NCBI GenBank assembly: GCA_003260075.1
Contig: QLIY01000584.1
Span: 3,026-67,025, forward strand
DNA length: 64,000 bases
Reading direction: 5' to 3'
Origin: Phallusia mammillata
Lineage: Eukaryota; Chordata; Ascidiacea; Phlebobranchia; Ascidiidae
In this document: positions 1-20,500 of the stretch, one piece after another
Layout of the letters: each line of letters opens with the position of its first letter
How positions within the stretch are numbered: position 1 is the first letter of the stretch
The notes under the pieces: generated by a model
What the model saw: only the letters and a program-made list of their open reading frames with translations
Database searches by the model: none
What the model was told of the DNA's origin: nothing
Made by a program: the position numbers and the translations under genes

Positions 1-1252
1 TAGCAAAGGCGACTGGTATGCAAAAAATTGCTTATTTGCTTTATTAGAGAGATGAAAGTTCCAATAATAAGTATTTTTTTAAGTTTTTGGAATGTGATCT
101 TTCATTTCGCTTTATTGGTGATCAACTGTCAAGTGGTTGTTTATTCGTTGTTGTTAGTACCTTCAGATTAACAGTTATATGTCTTAAAGTTAATAACGTT
201 GCTTGGTTAAACTTGATTTGGACCGACGCAAAGCATAAAGTAGTCTGATTGATTTCTCGACCTTTAAAAAATACATAAAAATGTTGGGCCTAATTAACAG
301 CATAGGTATGTATTAAGGCCCAAGTTTTTAATTTTTTTAAACTGTCATCATACAAAAACTAATCTTGCAAACGCCTTCAAAGTCTGATGGATGATTACAA
401 TTGACCGCTACAACCACCATGCCAAATTTGGGCGGAAACTATTGAATGTTTTTTAAGTTATGCGCAATAGTTTTTTAAGGGGCCTTGTTACCTGCAGGTA
501 CCTTATTTGTTTGCTGTGAAAAGTGCGAAAGAACAAAATTGTACTATCTTATTTGTTGCTGTTCCTTGCTTGGTTAAGTACATCTAATCTTAAAAGTTTT
601 TTAAAAGCTTTTCCTTGGAAAAGGCTGCATACAGTGTTGTGATGTGCAACAATGAAATTTCCTTGTCGAATCGTGGTTTCTCAAGTTGGTGCAACTCTGA
701 AAGTTGCGCAAAGTTTGTTTTTCTTCACTCTTCAAAAATAGTTTTGTTTTACCTTACGCTACCCACCGCAGCGGGCTTTGTGTTCCAAAACAAGGCTTTG
801 CATCGAATTACATAAACGATAATGTCATGTGTTTATTGTGTTGGTAATGAAATATCGCCCTGTAGTTGAAACAGACCAACGTTGTTTTGAATTAGTTTTT
901 TTAGATTAGGTATTTTTTAAGGTTTTATTTGGGATTATTTTTTTATTGAGATTAATAAACTGATGATCTGCACACTGATCAATAAAAGCGGACATTGTTG
1001 TTTTATTTTACAGGCATTTGCAATAATTGCGCCATTAATAGATTAACAAAATTAATGAATACAAAACTATGGAACTATCCGAATGTTTTATACAATACAG
1101 AAACATCATGCAAATGTTACGCACACTGATCAACGAGAGTAACACAAACAGAAAGCAAGAATATGTCAGTGCAAACAAAAGTACAAATTCGATTCAGCAC
1201 CACTTCAACTTGTCACATATAATACAGTTTCGTATGTAATGACGGAAACTTT
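1..1252. other. Non-coding stretch, no gene seen
   Basis: AT-rich DNA with no coding signal that I trust on either strand. The short plus-strand frame at 615-815 has no conserved motif and no supporting splice sites. A TTTATT (AATAAA on the minus strand) near 1000-1007 could be the polyadenylation signal of the small minus-strand gene that ends at 1253. Confidence 0.5.
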
Positions 1253-1498
1253 TTAAGGCTTTTCAGGAAAACAGTTATCTGCACCAGTAGGGTCCATTGG
1301 CTGAATCAAACTTGTTGCTCCAGGCCATCTTGGCTCTATCAATTCTGTCTTTGAAGGGCATCTTATGTCATAATAACTGGTGCCGTACATAAACGGGCCT
1401 GGGTCTGCATCAAAAGGCCACGGAGGCGTCAAAACTCCGAATCCAATAAGCAAAATGTAAAGAGTAATCAAAGCCAGAACCAACGCCAGTAGCTTCAT
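1253..1498 (-). CDS. Small secreted or single-pass membrane protein, unrecognised
   Basis: An uninterrupted 81-codon frame. Residues 2-22 are strongly hydrophobic (KLLALVLALITLYILLIGFG), so the product enters the secretory route either as a secreted peptide or as a protein anchored by its N-terminus. The remainder is short, proline-rich (TPPWPFDADPGPF) and has two cysteines (in IRCPS and DNCFP), which could form one disulphide. The start is chosen because on the minus strand a good acceptor (TTTTTCAG, exon from 1524) lies 25 bases upstream of this ATG, so the coding part probably sits in a single exon behind a 5' UTR intron. I do not recognise the family. A chance frame cannot be excluded, but the signal-like N-terminus plus the acceptor favour a real gene. 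Confidence 0.55.
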   Translation of the reverse strand: MKLLALVLALITLYILLIGFGVLTPPWPFDADPGPFMYGTSYYDIRCPSKTELIEPRWPGATSLIQPMDPTGADNCFPEKP

Positions 1499-2142
1499 TG
1501 TGGTTAATCAGAACAGAGTATTTCCTGAAAAATACAAAAACCAATTGTAATAATGAGTTGAGATGAGTTGGGTGTATTACTTTTGATAAAAGAGTATATC
1601 TTGCTAAAACGTAACACCAAATTGCCCCAGAACTATTGCTAAGCCGACAATAAAAATAAAGATCACAATTGGTGGATATTGGCTGAATGTTCTACGCTTA
1701 TACAGCTACATCGTATTACAAAGCGCTTAAACAACCGCTGTGTGCCATTAAAAAATATCACGGTTAAAACAAACCATGCCAATCTCAATCAACAGAAAAT
1801 TGAAGCAAGTAGTAAATGCAATTTTTGATCTTTAAACAATTATCTTCAATAAAAGCCTTTTAACGTGCCAATTTTTTGACAAAAAGCTTTACCTCCACAC
1901 AAGTCACAAGACGTTTAACTAGTTTCACGACTTTCCTTCCTATTCCAGCTTCTGTTAAAAGAGTGTTTTCCGTTTTGTACGTTCGACCTTACCGTGGATA
2001 ATGTGTAATTTACCTGGGGGAATTGCAACAGAGTTTTCACATGGGGGTGAAATCAGTCTTACAACATACGAACACAAGAGTGGTGTAACCCTAAAGTGGG
2101 TAGCACGTAAGCCCAATAAAAACTGGGTGTGTTTAGATATCG

Positions 2143-2168
2143 CCCCCCCCCCCCCCCCCCCCCCCCCC
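2143..2168. repeat. 26-C tract, probable sized assembly gap
   Basis: Twenty-six consecutive C with no obvious duplication of the flanks (left ...TTTAGATATCG, right GCTGGGGCTGAATAAG). It belongs to the set of C tracts found only on this strand and is best read as a gap of estimated size written as C. Confidence 0.7.
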
Positions 2169-3458
2169 GCTGGGGCTGAATAAGAATGGCGATAGAAAAA
2201 CACTTCTCAAAAAAAACATTGGAAGGATTTTCTTGTTTATTTTGTGACTCAAAAGTGGAAAGCAATAAAGAAACATGGTCCTACAAACTTGTTGCCCCTC
2301 CACTGTTGTTGGGCGGAAAGCTCATCTTCCCGATTATGATTTGCCTGAGACATGCCTAGACATGGCCTCAACAGCCTTTGTCGGTTATTGTAGCGGTTGA
2401 ATGCTGCTTTAGTAATGTAATATTCCGAGAACAAAAAAGGTATTATCGCCCTTCTTTGTTTCCATTGTATCAACAAGTTTTGACGTACATTTCGCTTTTA
2501 AGTCTAATACATTTCACAATTCGACAAAGTTACCAACGTCCACGTTTGAGGGAGTTTGTTTTCTGTTGACCATTTTTTACGCGTGTTCATTGCAACAAAG
2601 AAAAAATATATTTGAAAAATAAACATCAAACTTTAATTGTAGCAATAGTATTTTACCTTAAACTTCTTAACAAAAGCTGGTTTCAGTTTATGAAATACCA
2701 TGACAAATCAAAAACTGTTTTTTTAAAGTTGTACGTGTTACAGCTAAATTGAAACCAAGCTTAGGGTTCGATTCATAAAATCGACATGTGATGTTAAATG
2801 GGACCTTTACCTGACCTTTTGCCAATCGTGATATCCGTAAACGCATGTCGAGCCAATTCTCATCAACGCGTTTAAAATGCTGTGGTACAATTTCCACGGA
2901 ATTTTGATAACGCCACGTTTCAAAATGTTGGCTGCTGCCGTTATATGTCTATTTTAATGCACTTTATTCACTCCTATAGAACATGATTAAACAATACTTT
3001 TTATCTTCAAACTTGCGGTTGTATTAAACCACAAAATTGCGTGAAATAACGTTTAACGTGTTTGATAATTCGTATAATTCGGAACTGAAACTTGCAATAG
3101 ACTTCATGAATATATTGGCAAAACCAATAATTGGTTTGTTTATATTTTGCTGCAACAATGAACACGTGGATATGAAGTTATTGGGTGTATATATTCAGTC
3201 ATTAGCCGAAAGTTCGACTTTATCTTGTTATTTGGACACACAACGATTTGATTTGCATTCAACCTTGCAACCAATTTGACAATTTACAAGACATTGCCAC
3301 CCGTATATGCTGCAATAAGTAATTGGTTGGCGCTTGAACAAGCCACAAAACACTGCACGCACAAGTAATCACGATCATTATGCAATATCATGACCGTATC
3401 CACCATAATCAAAAATATGAAAAGGCCAAATAGTTTCTAATCTGCGTTTTGGGCAATG

Positions 3459-3740
3459 TTCAGGTTTTTCTAGGATGTTCTGAGTCGTGCTGAATCAGGT
3501 TAACCACCAAACCTTAAATGATTCAGCAAAAAAACATGTAAACAAGTTCTAATTGATTTTGGTCTACCATACTATTTTGGAGATCAAACACCTGGCCCCC
3601 CCCCCTTCAGGTTTTTCTAGGATGTTCTGAGTCGTGCTGAATCAGGTTAACCATCAAACCTGAAATGACTCAGCAAAAAAACATGCAAACAAGTCCTAAT
3701 TGATTTTGGTCTACCATACTATTTTGGATATCAAACACCT
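3459..3740. repeat. Duplicated contig ends around a 10-C join
   Basis: Copy 1 at 3459-3595, ten C at 3596-3605, copy 2 at 3606-3740. The copies are collinear with scattered substitutions (for example ACCACC versus ACCATC, GGAGATC versus GGATATC), as expected for two alleles. Confidence 0.85.
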
Positions 3741-3810
3741 GATTAACGTATTGGTATATTGCCAACATTATATATAAAAGAAATACTTTTACATACGATG
3801 CAACCTGCAA

Positions 3811-4026
3811 AGGTTCTAACATCCAACCATACAAGAAACCCATAAACGGAATTGAATGATGTTATTATGTTTTCATGACTAGCTTCACGGACAGACATCT
3901 CTTTTTGCAATTTTCCCCCCCCCCAGGTTCTAACATCCAACCATACAAGAAACCCATAAACGGAATTGAATGGTGTCATTATGTTTTCATGACGAGCTTC
4001 ACGGACAGACATCTCTTTTTGCAATT
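3811..4026. repeat. Duplicated contig ends around a 10-C join
   Basis: Copy 1 at 3811-3914, ten C at 3915-3924, copy 2 at 3925-4026. Differences include GATGTTATT versus GGTGTCATT and GACTAGC versus GACGAGC. The minus-strand frame across this interval repeats itself only because of the duplication. Confidence 0.85.
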
Positions 4027-4959
4027 TACACCAACACGATTTTGTATTTTTATTTTTATCGCAAGGAATGGAGATTTTATTAGCGTTTTATGCGTATAAG
4101 AGCAGTCGTGCAACTCTATACAAGGATTGGCTGTGCAAAACTTGTGAGGTTCTATGAAGACGTTTTTTGCTCGAAATATATGAGATAATCTGTTGATAGT
4201 TCATTAAACAGTTTGTCAACGACTACGTATTTCGCAAAGTAATACGGTTTGTTTCGGAAATGACACGCATTTAAGCTGGTGCCAAACCGGTTCAAACAAT
4301 TTAGTGAAAGACAAAGTTTTCGTTGAGCGTGCAAACAGGAAATGTACAAGACTGTTACTGAATATAAAGTCTTATGCATAAATTCAGAAATGCGTGTCTT
4401 TCAGTAAATAGTCTTAATTTTTTTGTGTGTAGAGACATTAAAATGTTGTGCTTAAAATTCTCTAATTAGCGAAAGACTTAAATAGGCCGTAGAAAGCGAG
4501 ATTTTTGAGACAAGCCATTGCTACAATACTGAAATTGTTTTGTATGTGCAAATACCCAAGAATAAAATAAACATATCCGTATTTCTATGAGCTTTCTAAA
4601 ACATGCTAAATAACAAAGCACTTATATGCAGCGAAAGTTGATTCAAAACGGACCGCGACATTTTGTTCAACATAGAAAAATTTATTTTGGCAGAGAATTT
4701 TTTCTAGTGTCACGATGCTTCAGGTGAATTCGCAAATCGTGTTACAAGCTCCCGCTCGCATTTCTAAACGTGAAAGCGTCACCCTGTGATGTCACAATGA
4801 ATTGGCAGGTCCTTTCGTGGAAAAATTGTTCTGTAGCTAGGCATTTTTATTTCGTTGCATGTGAAGGTAAAATCTTTACTGATTACAACCGCAGAAGGAA
4901 AATGCAGAATTTAAAACGCCAAGTAGCTTAAGAGAACTTGTATGTGATAAATGCATTTC

Positions 4960-5184
4960 AATGCGAATACTAGTTTATGTTTTGGTCTTTGATGTGTCTT
5001 TCTCGGACGTTTAGAACAAAATATCCAAACTGTGTTCAAGTTTTCTAGTAGTGGTTCTCTTCTAGCACCCCCCCCCCAATGCGAATACTAGTTTATGTTT
5101 TGGTCTTTGATGTGTCTTTCTCGGATGTTTAGAACAAAATATCCAAACTGTGTTCAAGTTTTCTGGTAGTGGTTCTCTTCTAGC
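4960..5184. repeat. Duplicated contig ends around a 10-C join
   Basis: Copy 1 at 4960-5067, ten C at 5068-5077, copy 2 at 5078-5184. SNPs include CGGACG versus CGGATG and TCTAGTAG versus TCTGGTAG. Confidence 0.85.
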
Positions 5185-6599
5185 TAGACTAGTGTACACT
5201 ACCGATGGACATTAATTATAATCGGTTTTACGTATTATAAAACATTTATAATATTTGTAAATGTAATATTAGGATCGTTTCGGTTTGAAACATTTATTAC
5301 GTATAGATGCATGAACATGTGGAAAATCAGAGGGAATGTATCTAAGTATGGGTTTATTTTTGTTAGTAGGCCGACATCTATATCATGATAGACAAATTTA
5401 ACGATAGCGTTTTTTTTGAAGATTATCAGATAAAGAATCGACATGTAACAGCTTCTAGTGATAAGCGGACAGATGTTTCGGCTTTCATGTTGTATTTAGT
5501 CTTTCGACTCCTTTGCTTTAATGTTTGTTCGGGTTTACACTTTACAGTTAAAGGCATTCGGTTGGCAAGCCCCAAAGTCGCTTATTTTATAGCCCACCAC
5601 CAATATACGACATATGGTATCTTATCAGTAATTTATAACTTTTCAGATTACTTAATTATTTAGGGATATTACATAAGGAGGTGCATTAGGTTTACCATAA
5701 TACAACTGTAACGAGTTTTTGGTAATTTATTACGCAAAGTGCATCACGTTAACGATGCATGAATTCTTGCGTCTTTAAACCACACATCATCTTATTTACG
5801 TTGCATTTCTGTGTCAAGCAAGCCCGATGTAATCAAAAGTGGACAGCGCTTATAATTGTTACGTAATAATACCGGGAATACGTCACTGACATTTCGGTGA
5901 ACTTTTGTTTCAGTCCAAATATGGTGCTGAAGAAAATGGCAAACCTGCAATCTTTTGTATGCTTTCAATCTTATATACGATTGGCCTTTCGTTTCACTAA
6001 AGGACTGTAGGCTACATTCATTCAAATGTTTCCACACAAAATGACCAGGTTGTTAGGCTTATTACACTGCCATGTTTAAGGATGAAATGTTGTGTGTAAA
6101 ACGGTGCTCATTCAGGACTGATAAAAACATTTAACAAAAGTTGGCATATATTACCTTATTGTCAAGCAATATGTTTTTCTCTTTGGTTTGAAGGTTTGTT
6201 CATTAACAATGCAAATATTTCAGAAATAATCCGATAGAATAACTATATGTAGCCTACATTGTAAGACAAATCGTGAAAATAAACAGTGACAATTTTTGAA
6301 AAACTAGGATGCTGTTAATTAACAATGTCAGGATTCTTGTCAGTCATCATAATTATTTTTGCAGAAACCTTTCGATAATCCGAACTGCAAATGATGCAGT
6401 AAAACACGCTTGACATTTTCAAAAGTTTCCTTAATCAGCAAAGGCCGTCGTTATTTTATGTATTTTAAGTGGTTGGGCATAATCATCAAAATGTTGGGGC
6501 GATTCTAGATGTTTGATCTTTTCATGTTGCTTCGACTGAAGACAGCAGGTGAACATAAGTCTTCAAACGTTGCCGTGTGCTAAGACTGACAGGTGTGAA

Positions 6600-6740
6600 A
6601 AGAGAGATAATAGCCGGCACAGGGGGCGAGTGACCAAAGTCTGCCGCGCCTGCTGTGGCTATCTCCAGAAACAACAGACCCCTTTATCGCCCTTTCGCTA
6701 TCTCTTCAGCGGGGGTCCTTGGGCTGCAGCCGGATAGAGA
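6600..6740. promoter_or_regulatory. Candidate cis-regulatory patch with GATA-type motifs
   Basis: A locally GC-richer block about 400-540 bases upstream of the DEPDC7 start codon. It contains several GATA-type cores on both strands within 140 bases: AGATAAT (about 6604), GCTATCTCC (about 6658), TTTATCGCC (about 6682), GCTATCTCTT (about 6698) and GGATAGAGA (about 6731). Clustering suggests an enhancer or proximal promoter, but GATA cores are short and this is inference from spacing alone. Confidence 0.3.
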
Positions 6741-6848
6741 AGGCGCGAAAATGATGGTAATGACTTTGAAAGGCACAAGTTCACCACCTCTTTATCGTCA
6801 CTGATATGTATCCGCAAGAAAGTTAGTTTTCTTCTTCCGTTTTAGTCC

Positions 6849-6855
6849 TATATAA
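6849..6855 (+). promoter_or_regulatory. Candidate TATA box for DEPDC7
   Basis: TATATAA in the context CCTATATAACGTGAGCG, about 280 bases upstream of the ATG at 7135. A possible acceptor (CTCTTTGCAG) follows within 30 bases, which could mark a 5' UTR intron or a trans-splice site. No transcript evidence is available. Confidence 0.3.
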
Positions 6856-7134
6856 CGTGAGCGTCTCTTTGCAGAAGAAACAGTGTAGCAACTTATCTGC
6901 CAAGACACAACTAGTAACAGTGAAAAGAGGATAGGACAAAGTTAACATTGCTTTTAATATTACCAGCGTACTATTAAATTAAATACATAACCAGACAGTC
7001 TTAAAATAAGTTTGTTTGGAACTTACATAGAGATTTAAAAAAATATTTTTTTTACAGGTTACGTAAAAAAGTCTGTATTTTGTGCGCGAGACTATTAGGT
7101 ACTTGAATCTTTGATTGAAACCAAACTAAAGGTC

Positions 7135-15324
<8,190 letters not shown>

Positions 15325-15634
15325 CTTGTGAGATTTGAGAATATATGGTGCAGAACACTGAGGCCTGAACAGAGCTTTCTATAAGTTGGTATTTGTCAGT
15401 ATTAGCAGCTTGCCAATGACTCTTGCTAAAAAGTAAGTATTTTCATTACTTTATGTGCTATGTTTATTCATTCTACTAAACATGGCCTACATGCTATGTT
15501 ACGTATTAGCTATCTTATTTTTTTGGCAATGAATTGGTGAGTATAATCACATATTGTCTGTACTGTAAGTTTTAGATTATAAAGGTCAGTTGTTTTCCAT
15601 ACATTTATTCTGTATTGTGTCAATGAACCTACTT

Positions 15635-15956
15635 TGGGAGAATACATCAGCTATTTTGTCTCATTCAATCATGATCTTACTACTCTCGTCATTGCACAAC
15701 AATTCAATTATTTTTGGTGAAGAAGTATATATGGCAGATGCAATCTGAGAATCTTGTCACAAAGACAAATTGTAGTTTGTATTCTGATTCCCCCCCCCCT
15801 GGGAGAATACATCAGCTATTTTGTCTCATTCAATCATGATCTTACTATTCTCGCCATTGCACAACAATTCAATTATTTTTGATGAAGAAGGATATTTGGT
15901 GGATGGAGCAATCTAAGAATCTTATCACAAAGACAAATTGTAGTTTGTATTCTGAT
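15635..15956. repeat. Duplicated contig ends around a 10-C join
   Basis: Copy 1 at 15635-15789, ten C at 15790-15799, copy 2 at 15800-15956. Differences include CTCGTCATT versus CTCGCCATT and AGAAGTATATATGGC versus AGAAGGATATTTGGT. Confidence 0.85.
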
Positions 15957-16020
15957 CAAATCATCATAGTTTATTTTATCATTTGTTATGCCGCAGTCCA
16001 TGTAGTCATTTTGTGTTTGT

Positions 16021-16021
<1 letters not shown>

Positions 16022-16108
<87 letters not shown>
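16022..16108. repeat. 87-C tract, probable sized assembly gap
   Basis: Eighty-seven C between TTTTGTGTTTGTT and AAAAAAACTGAAAAAC. The word around CCATG is near-palindromic across the gap (GCAGTCCATGTAG left, AACATGGACTGTAC right), so the gap might sit in a hairpin. Confidence 0.65.
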
Positions 16109-16110
<2 letters not shown>

Positions 16111-17530
16111 AAAAAACTGAAAAACAACATGGACTGTACTTACGCACTGTGTCATGAAATATCATCAAAATCCTATTTTCTACACTGTGTTGTTGTAGAT
16201 ACTTGGTAAAATGCTTTAAACACAAGCGATATATTTTACCTGAAAGTGTAAAGAATGTCTTAGTTTGTACGCGTTTCATCTTTGTAAACATACATTCCAA
16301 GTTGCACACAATATTTTGTGCTATGTACTTCATTGGTTTGACATGTAATGTCCTTTCTAACTGCTCCAACTGTTTTGAAGTAGACATTTTTCAAGCAGGT
16401 ATTTAATCGTCGCATACAAGGGACCTTTACAAGGTTCGTAAGCAAAATGAAAGCTGTTGACAAAATAAAAAACAAACAAACAAACCACTAAATCTACTGA
16501 ACACAAAAATAAATCTCAAAGGTTTGCATTGCATGTCACTGGGGAAACTTTCTTGTGCAAGTCTCCAACGACAAAGTGAGTCTGGCAGGGCACATAGTAT
16601 TTTGATTTGCCCAAAATAAGATTCAAAAACAGTTGTAGTTCATTCACAGAAAACTTGGCTTTCTCGTCAAGGGGGCATTTTCCAATCAAACGGTTAAGAG
16701 AAATTCTGATTTAAAAAGCAGAAAAATAACAAGGACAATAAGCAAATGAGATTTTCACCTAGATGCTTTCAAACAGCTGCGCAATATGTTATAATGGAGA
16801 ATACATAGGAAATGCCAACACTCAAACAAAAGCACCAAAGGTGAACTCATATCTCAGTAAGTTAATTTCAATCGAGTTTTGAACTAGGACACTGAATATG
16901 TTACTTTTATTTGTTGATGCTGATAAAAGAAACTCTACCAAAATGCTGTATATGTAGAATTTACAGCTGTTTATCCTAGCATGTCGTTTTTAGTTCATAA
17001 ATTCTATGGTCAAAATGTAATCTACGTCAAATCAGGGCATTTCGTAATTACTGCATTTTTGAATGCCTTTTGCAGGTGCCAAACAGGCCCTTCATTACAC
17101 AAAGAAGCAAGATAAAGCTGTTTACAAGCAATAGAAACCCACACAACAAAACAGACCAATGAATTTTCGTAAACCAATAGAGCATAAATTAGTACAGAAT
17201 CAGAAACGCAAAATATTTCCTACATTTGCATGCCACCACGCTACGGAAAATATGCACAAACAAAACTTTCTGCATCAATGGTAGCGCTGCTGTGAAAATC
17301 AGTTTTAGTAGGGGCTTACTGGTTTAGACATAGTGTTGGGATGTTATTTGATTGTACAGAGAAAAGATTTCTGTGTTAATATAGATGGTTGTTTGAGGTG
17401 TCTGTTATAACTTTGTACAATAAAATGACATACCCCACTTTTTTGCTAAGGCAAGATATTGCCCGTGGTCGGTTAAGATACAAATTAGATTCACCCTTCG
17501 TAACTTTGGCAGAAAACAATTAAAGAAAAT

Positions 17531-20500
17531 TTAAACTATGACTTCTGTCACATCAGAAGATAATGTCGTTTCAATTGAAATGGTCGGGGAAGACAAAAGA
17601 GGATTGTTACTGCTGCAGCTGCTCGCATCGCAAGTTGCATCCTCCGAAGAGTTTGGGGATGACTTCATTTCGGGAGTCTGAAAACAAATGAGCAAATAAT
17701 TTTCATCTGTTTTGACATGACCTTTCAATTGTTGTTTATGCACTGTTTTTTACCAGTTTAAAAAATGAAATACATATCTCAGCAAAAATCTTGGGATGTT
17801 ATTTATCATGCACTAAATCAGGGGTTTAAATCATTTTTATAGGTGCGCCAAGATATGGTCTTTCTACAATCCTATTTAAAATGTGGTCATGCGACTGTTA
17901 AATTGTATAGTTATTCTCATCTTACGAGAAATGCTTGTAAATTACGTCACAAGTAACCAAAGAAGGCAATTGTTTGTGAACAACTAACACTTGCAGTCTT
18001 GTTTGCTAAACAGATTTAAATTTTAAGTAGTTTACTTACAGCATCAGTGATGTTTTCGCATTCATTCACAATGGTTATTGACGCTGAGGCGTTCTCATCT
18101 ACGGTGCCCATCTTAGGTGCTGTGGAAATATCGCTGGTGTGATGAGGAGACATATCGTCAACTACAGGCAAGCCGTGTGGCTCATCAATGCTCGTCTTCT
18201 TTAAACCTGGGACTTTTGCAGAAGCAGATGAACCTAGGATGGCAAACACAGTTTCTGTATCTGCTAAGAGATTTTTTGCAGTGGCCAGCGTTTTGACAGT
18301 TTTATGATGCTTTTATCATATTTATATTTAAGATGAACATAAATTCATAACTGGGATTGGCCCTGAAGCTTCTATGCAGACCAGCGATCACAGCACACTC
18401 ATATATAAATCACAGTACGCCAGGCCAATTGAAGGCACCATACCGAATCAGATATTCACCACCAAATGGCAAAGCATAGGCTAGAAAAATCTTGCGACTT
18501 CAATGAGCCTGGCATACTGTAATATTTATATTTACACAGTTTGTTTGACATTATGCACACCTGCTACCCCAACAGTTGTTAAGATGTGGTTATTAGTCTT
18601 AAGTTCTGGGCAGTTATGTTTTTATTTAAGTTAATAACAAAGGGCAGCAAATATGAGTCTCTGCAACCTTGTAAAATGAAGCATTTATGTTTGTGACCCT
18701 TGTACAGATAAACAGAAACAGCTGTACTGACAGATGTTTCCTGTACTAACTGCATACATCCAGAACAATAACTTACATTTAATTGGTTTAGTTTTCCGTT
18801 TTGATCCGAGCGATTTTGCAGAATAGGATTTTTTTATGGCGCTTCCTGGAGGGACGTAAGAATTTATCGGAGCACTTGTGACGCTGTGTTCTGACACATT
18901 GTCATGCATGTGGACCTGAGTAAAAAGCAAAATTATCTTTAAGACTTACAATGAAACAACTGTATTATTACATCATTATAGTTCAAGCACTAATGTAGGA
19001 TGCACATTTTTCTACTAAACACAAAACTGTAGTTTGGTTCAATCAATTTTGTGTCCAGTTGTCTGTTGTCCTGTTCCGTGTACGATTGTTTTGATGCAAT
19101 GTACAGTACAGACTAATGGATGAATGTGAAAGACACAAACAGACTTACCTGTACAGATGTAATATTTGGTGCAGAACCCACAGATATCTGTGTATGTGTA
19201 GATTGTTGATCAACGTCCTTTGTACTGTGGTGAACTTCAACTCTGAAAAAGCAACTAAAGTTATTAGACCAGCCAGAAAATAACTTTGCAGTGAAAAAGA
19301 CATATCTAGTTACAAGGTTCAATATATTGTACATGCATATATCTGGACGTACAAACAAAGCTCTCTGCGTACATTGGGGTTCACTCGGAGTTACATTAGA
19401 TTAGTCTGCTTGAAATTGAATTTTATTTGTTGTGCAGCATAGGTTTTGATGGGGGAACTATGCACAAACTTAAAACCTAATTTAATTAAAAACATAGCTG
19501 CCAGAGGACTTGTGTATATAGAGCACATCTGCACTAAGATGTATGCCATACCCATATGCACAATTTCACTATGTTTACATGTTTAAGCAGTGTATAATTG
19601 AGATATCACTTTGGTTTTGTTTAAAAGAGCATTTTTTAGTTTTCTGTAAAGCCTAGCTTGTTGGCATTTGAAAGTTTTTGAATTTTTACTGACTTGTTTG
19701 ATCCAAGGGCTCCTGCTCCACTGATTCCTGATAAACTTCCTGTAATACTTGTGCCTGTGAAATACAACAGATATTGAGTTGGTACCACAATACAAACTAA
19801 TGCAATACATAATCTTGTAGTGTGAGTTTACATCGAAGCTACAGAAATGCATACAAGAAAAAAAGTAACACAGCCAAATGACATTTAAAACCTGCATAAA
19901 GGCCGCACAAAAACAATTCTGTAGATATACAAACCAAGCCTTCTACAGTATGTAAAAATCAATATGTTTATGTCTATTTTTAGACAATCTTATTTATAGA
20001 ATTTTGTACCTGCAATAGCGATTGTACTGGCGCCATCTGGGTCTATTCTTCCCACCTTATCCATGTTACTGCCGCGCGACATATTAAAACTGCCCATCGT
20101 CATCCCACCAACACTTGCTTCGCCAATACTTGGGTTAATAGGACCCAGTCGGGCTGTAAAAACATGTGATAATGTAAAGAAATGTCACATTTCACATAAA
20201 TGGTGCTAAAAATTAAAGATGGGCCAAACGTGTGCCCTGCTTGGTCAAACATTAGTATAACTTGCCTGATGCTTAGCCAAGCTGGCTCAGACAATTGTAA
20301 CATCACATTCCACACATATGTGACAAAACAATAAACTAGTAACTAGCAACCATATGTTCTTTTTATGACTATGAAATGTTACTATCACAGTACAGTTGCA
20401 TGTTTACCAGCCAGTTAAGAGGTAGAAACTTAGGAGTGTATTTTTTTTTATTCTCCTTATTCATTCGTTTGTTGAACAGATTGTATAACAGTGCAATAGA

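Larger units (their letters stand above)
1525..7134. other. Long intergenic region upstream of DEPDC7
   Basis: No convincing exon. It holds a 26-C tract (2143-2168), three duplicated contig-end pairs around 10-C tracts (about 3.46-3.74, 3.81-4.03 and 4.96-5.18 kb) and a GC-richer patch at 6590-6740 with GATA-type motifs. Frames reported by eye in 2.0-2.6, 3.7-4.4 and 5.4-6.0 kb are either produced by the C runs and their duplicated flanks or lack any family signal. Confidence 0.5.
15325..17530. other. Convergent 3' region between DEPDC7 and RNF19
   Basis: Contains the 3' UTRs of two genes that end tail-to-tail. Candidate plus-strand signal AATAAA near 16464 and minus-strand signal (TTTATT) near 16908. 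Also a duplicated contig-end pair (15635-15956) and an 87-C tract. No coding signal of its own; long proline or glycine frames here are just the C tract translated. Confidence 0.5.
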
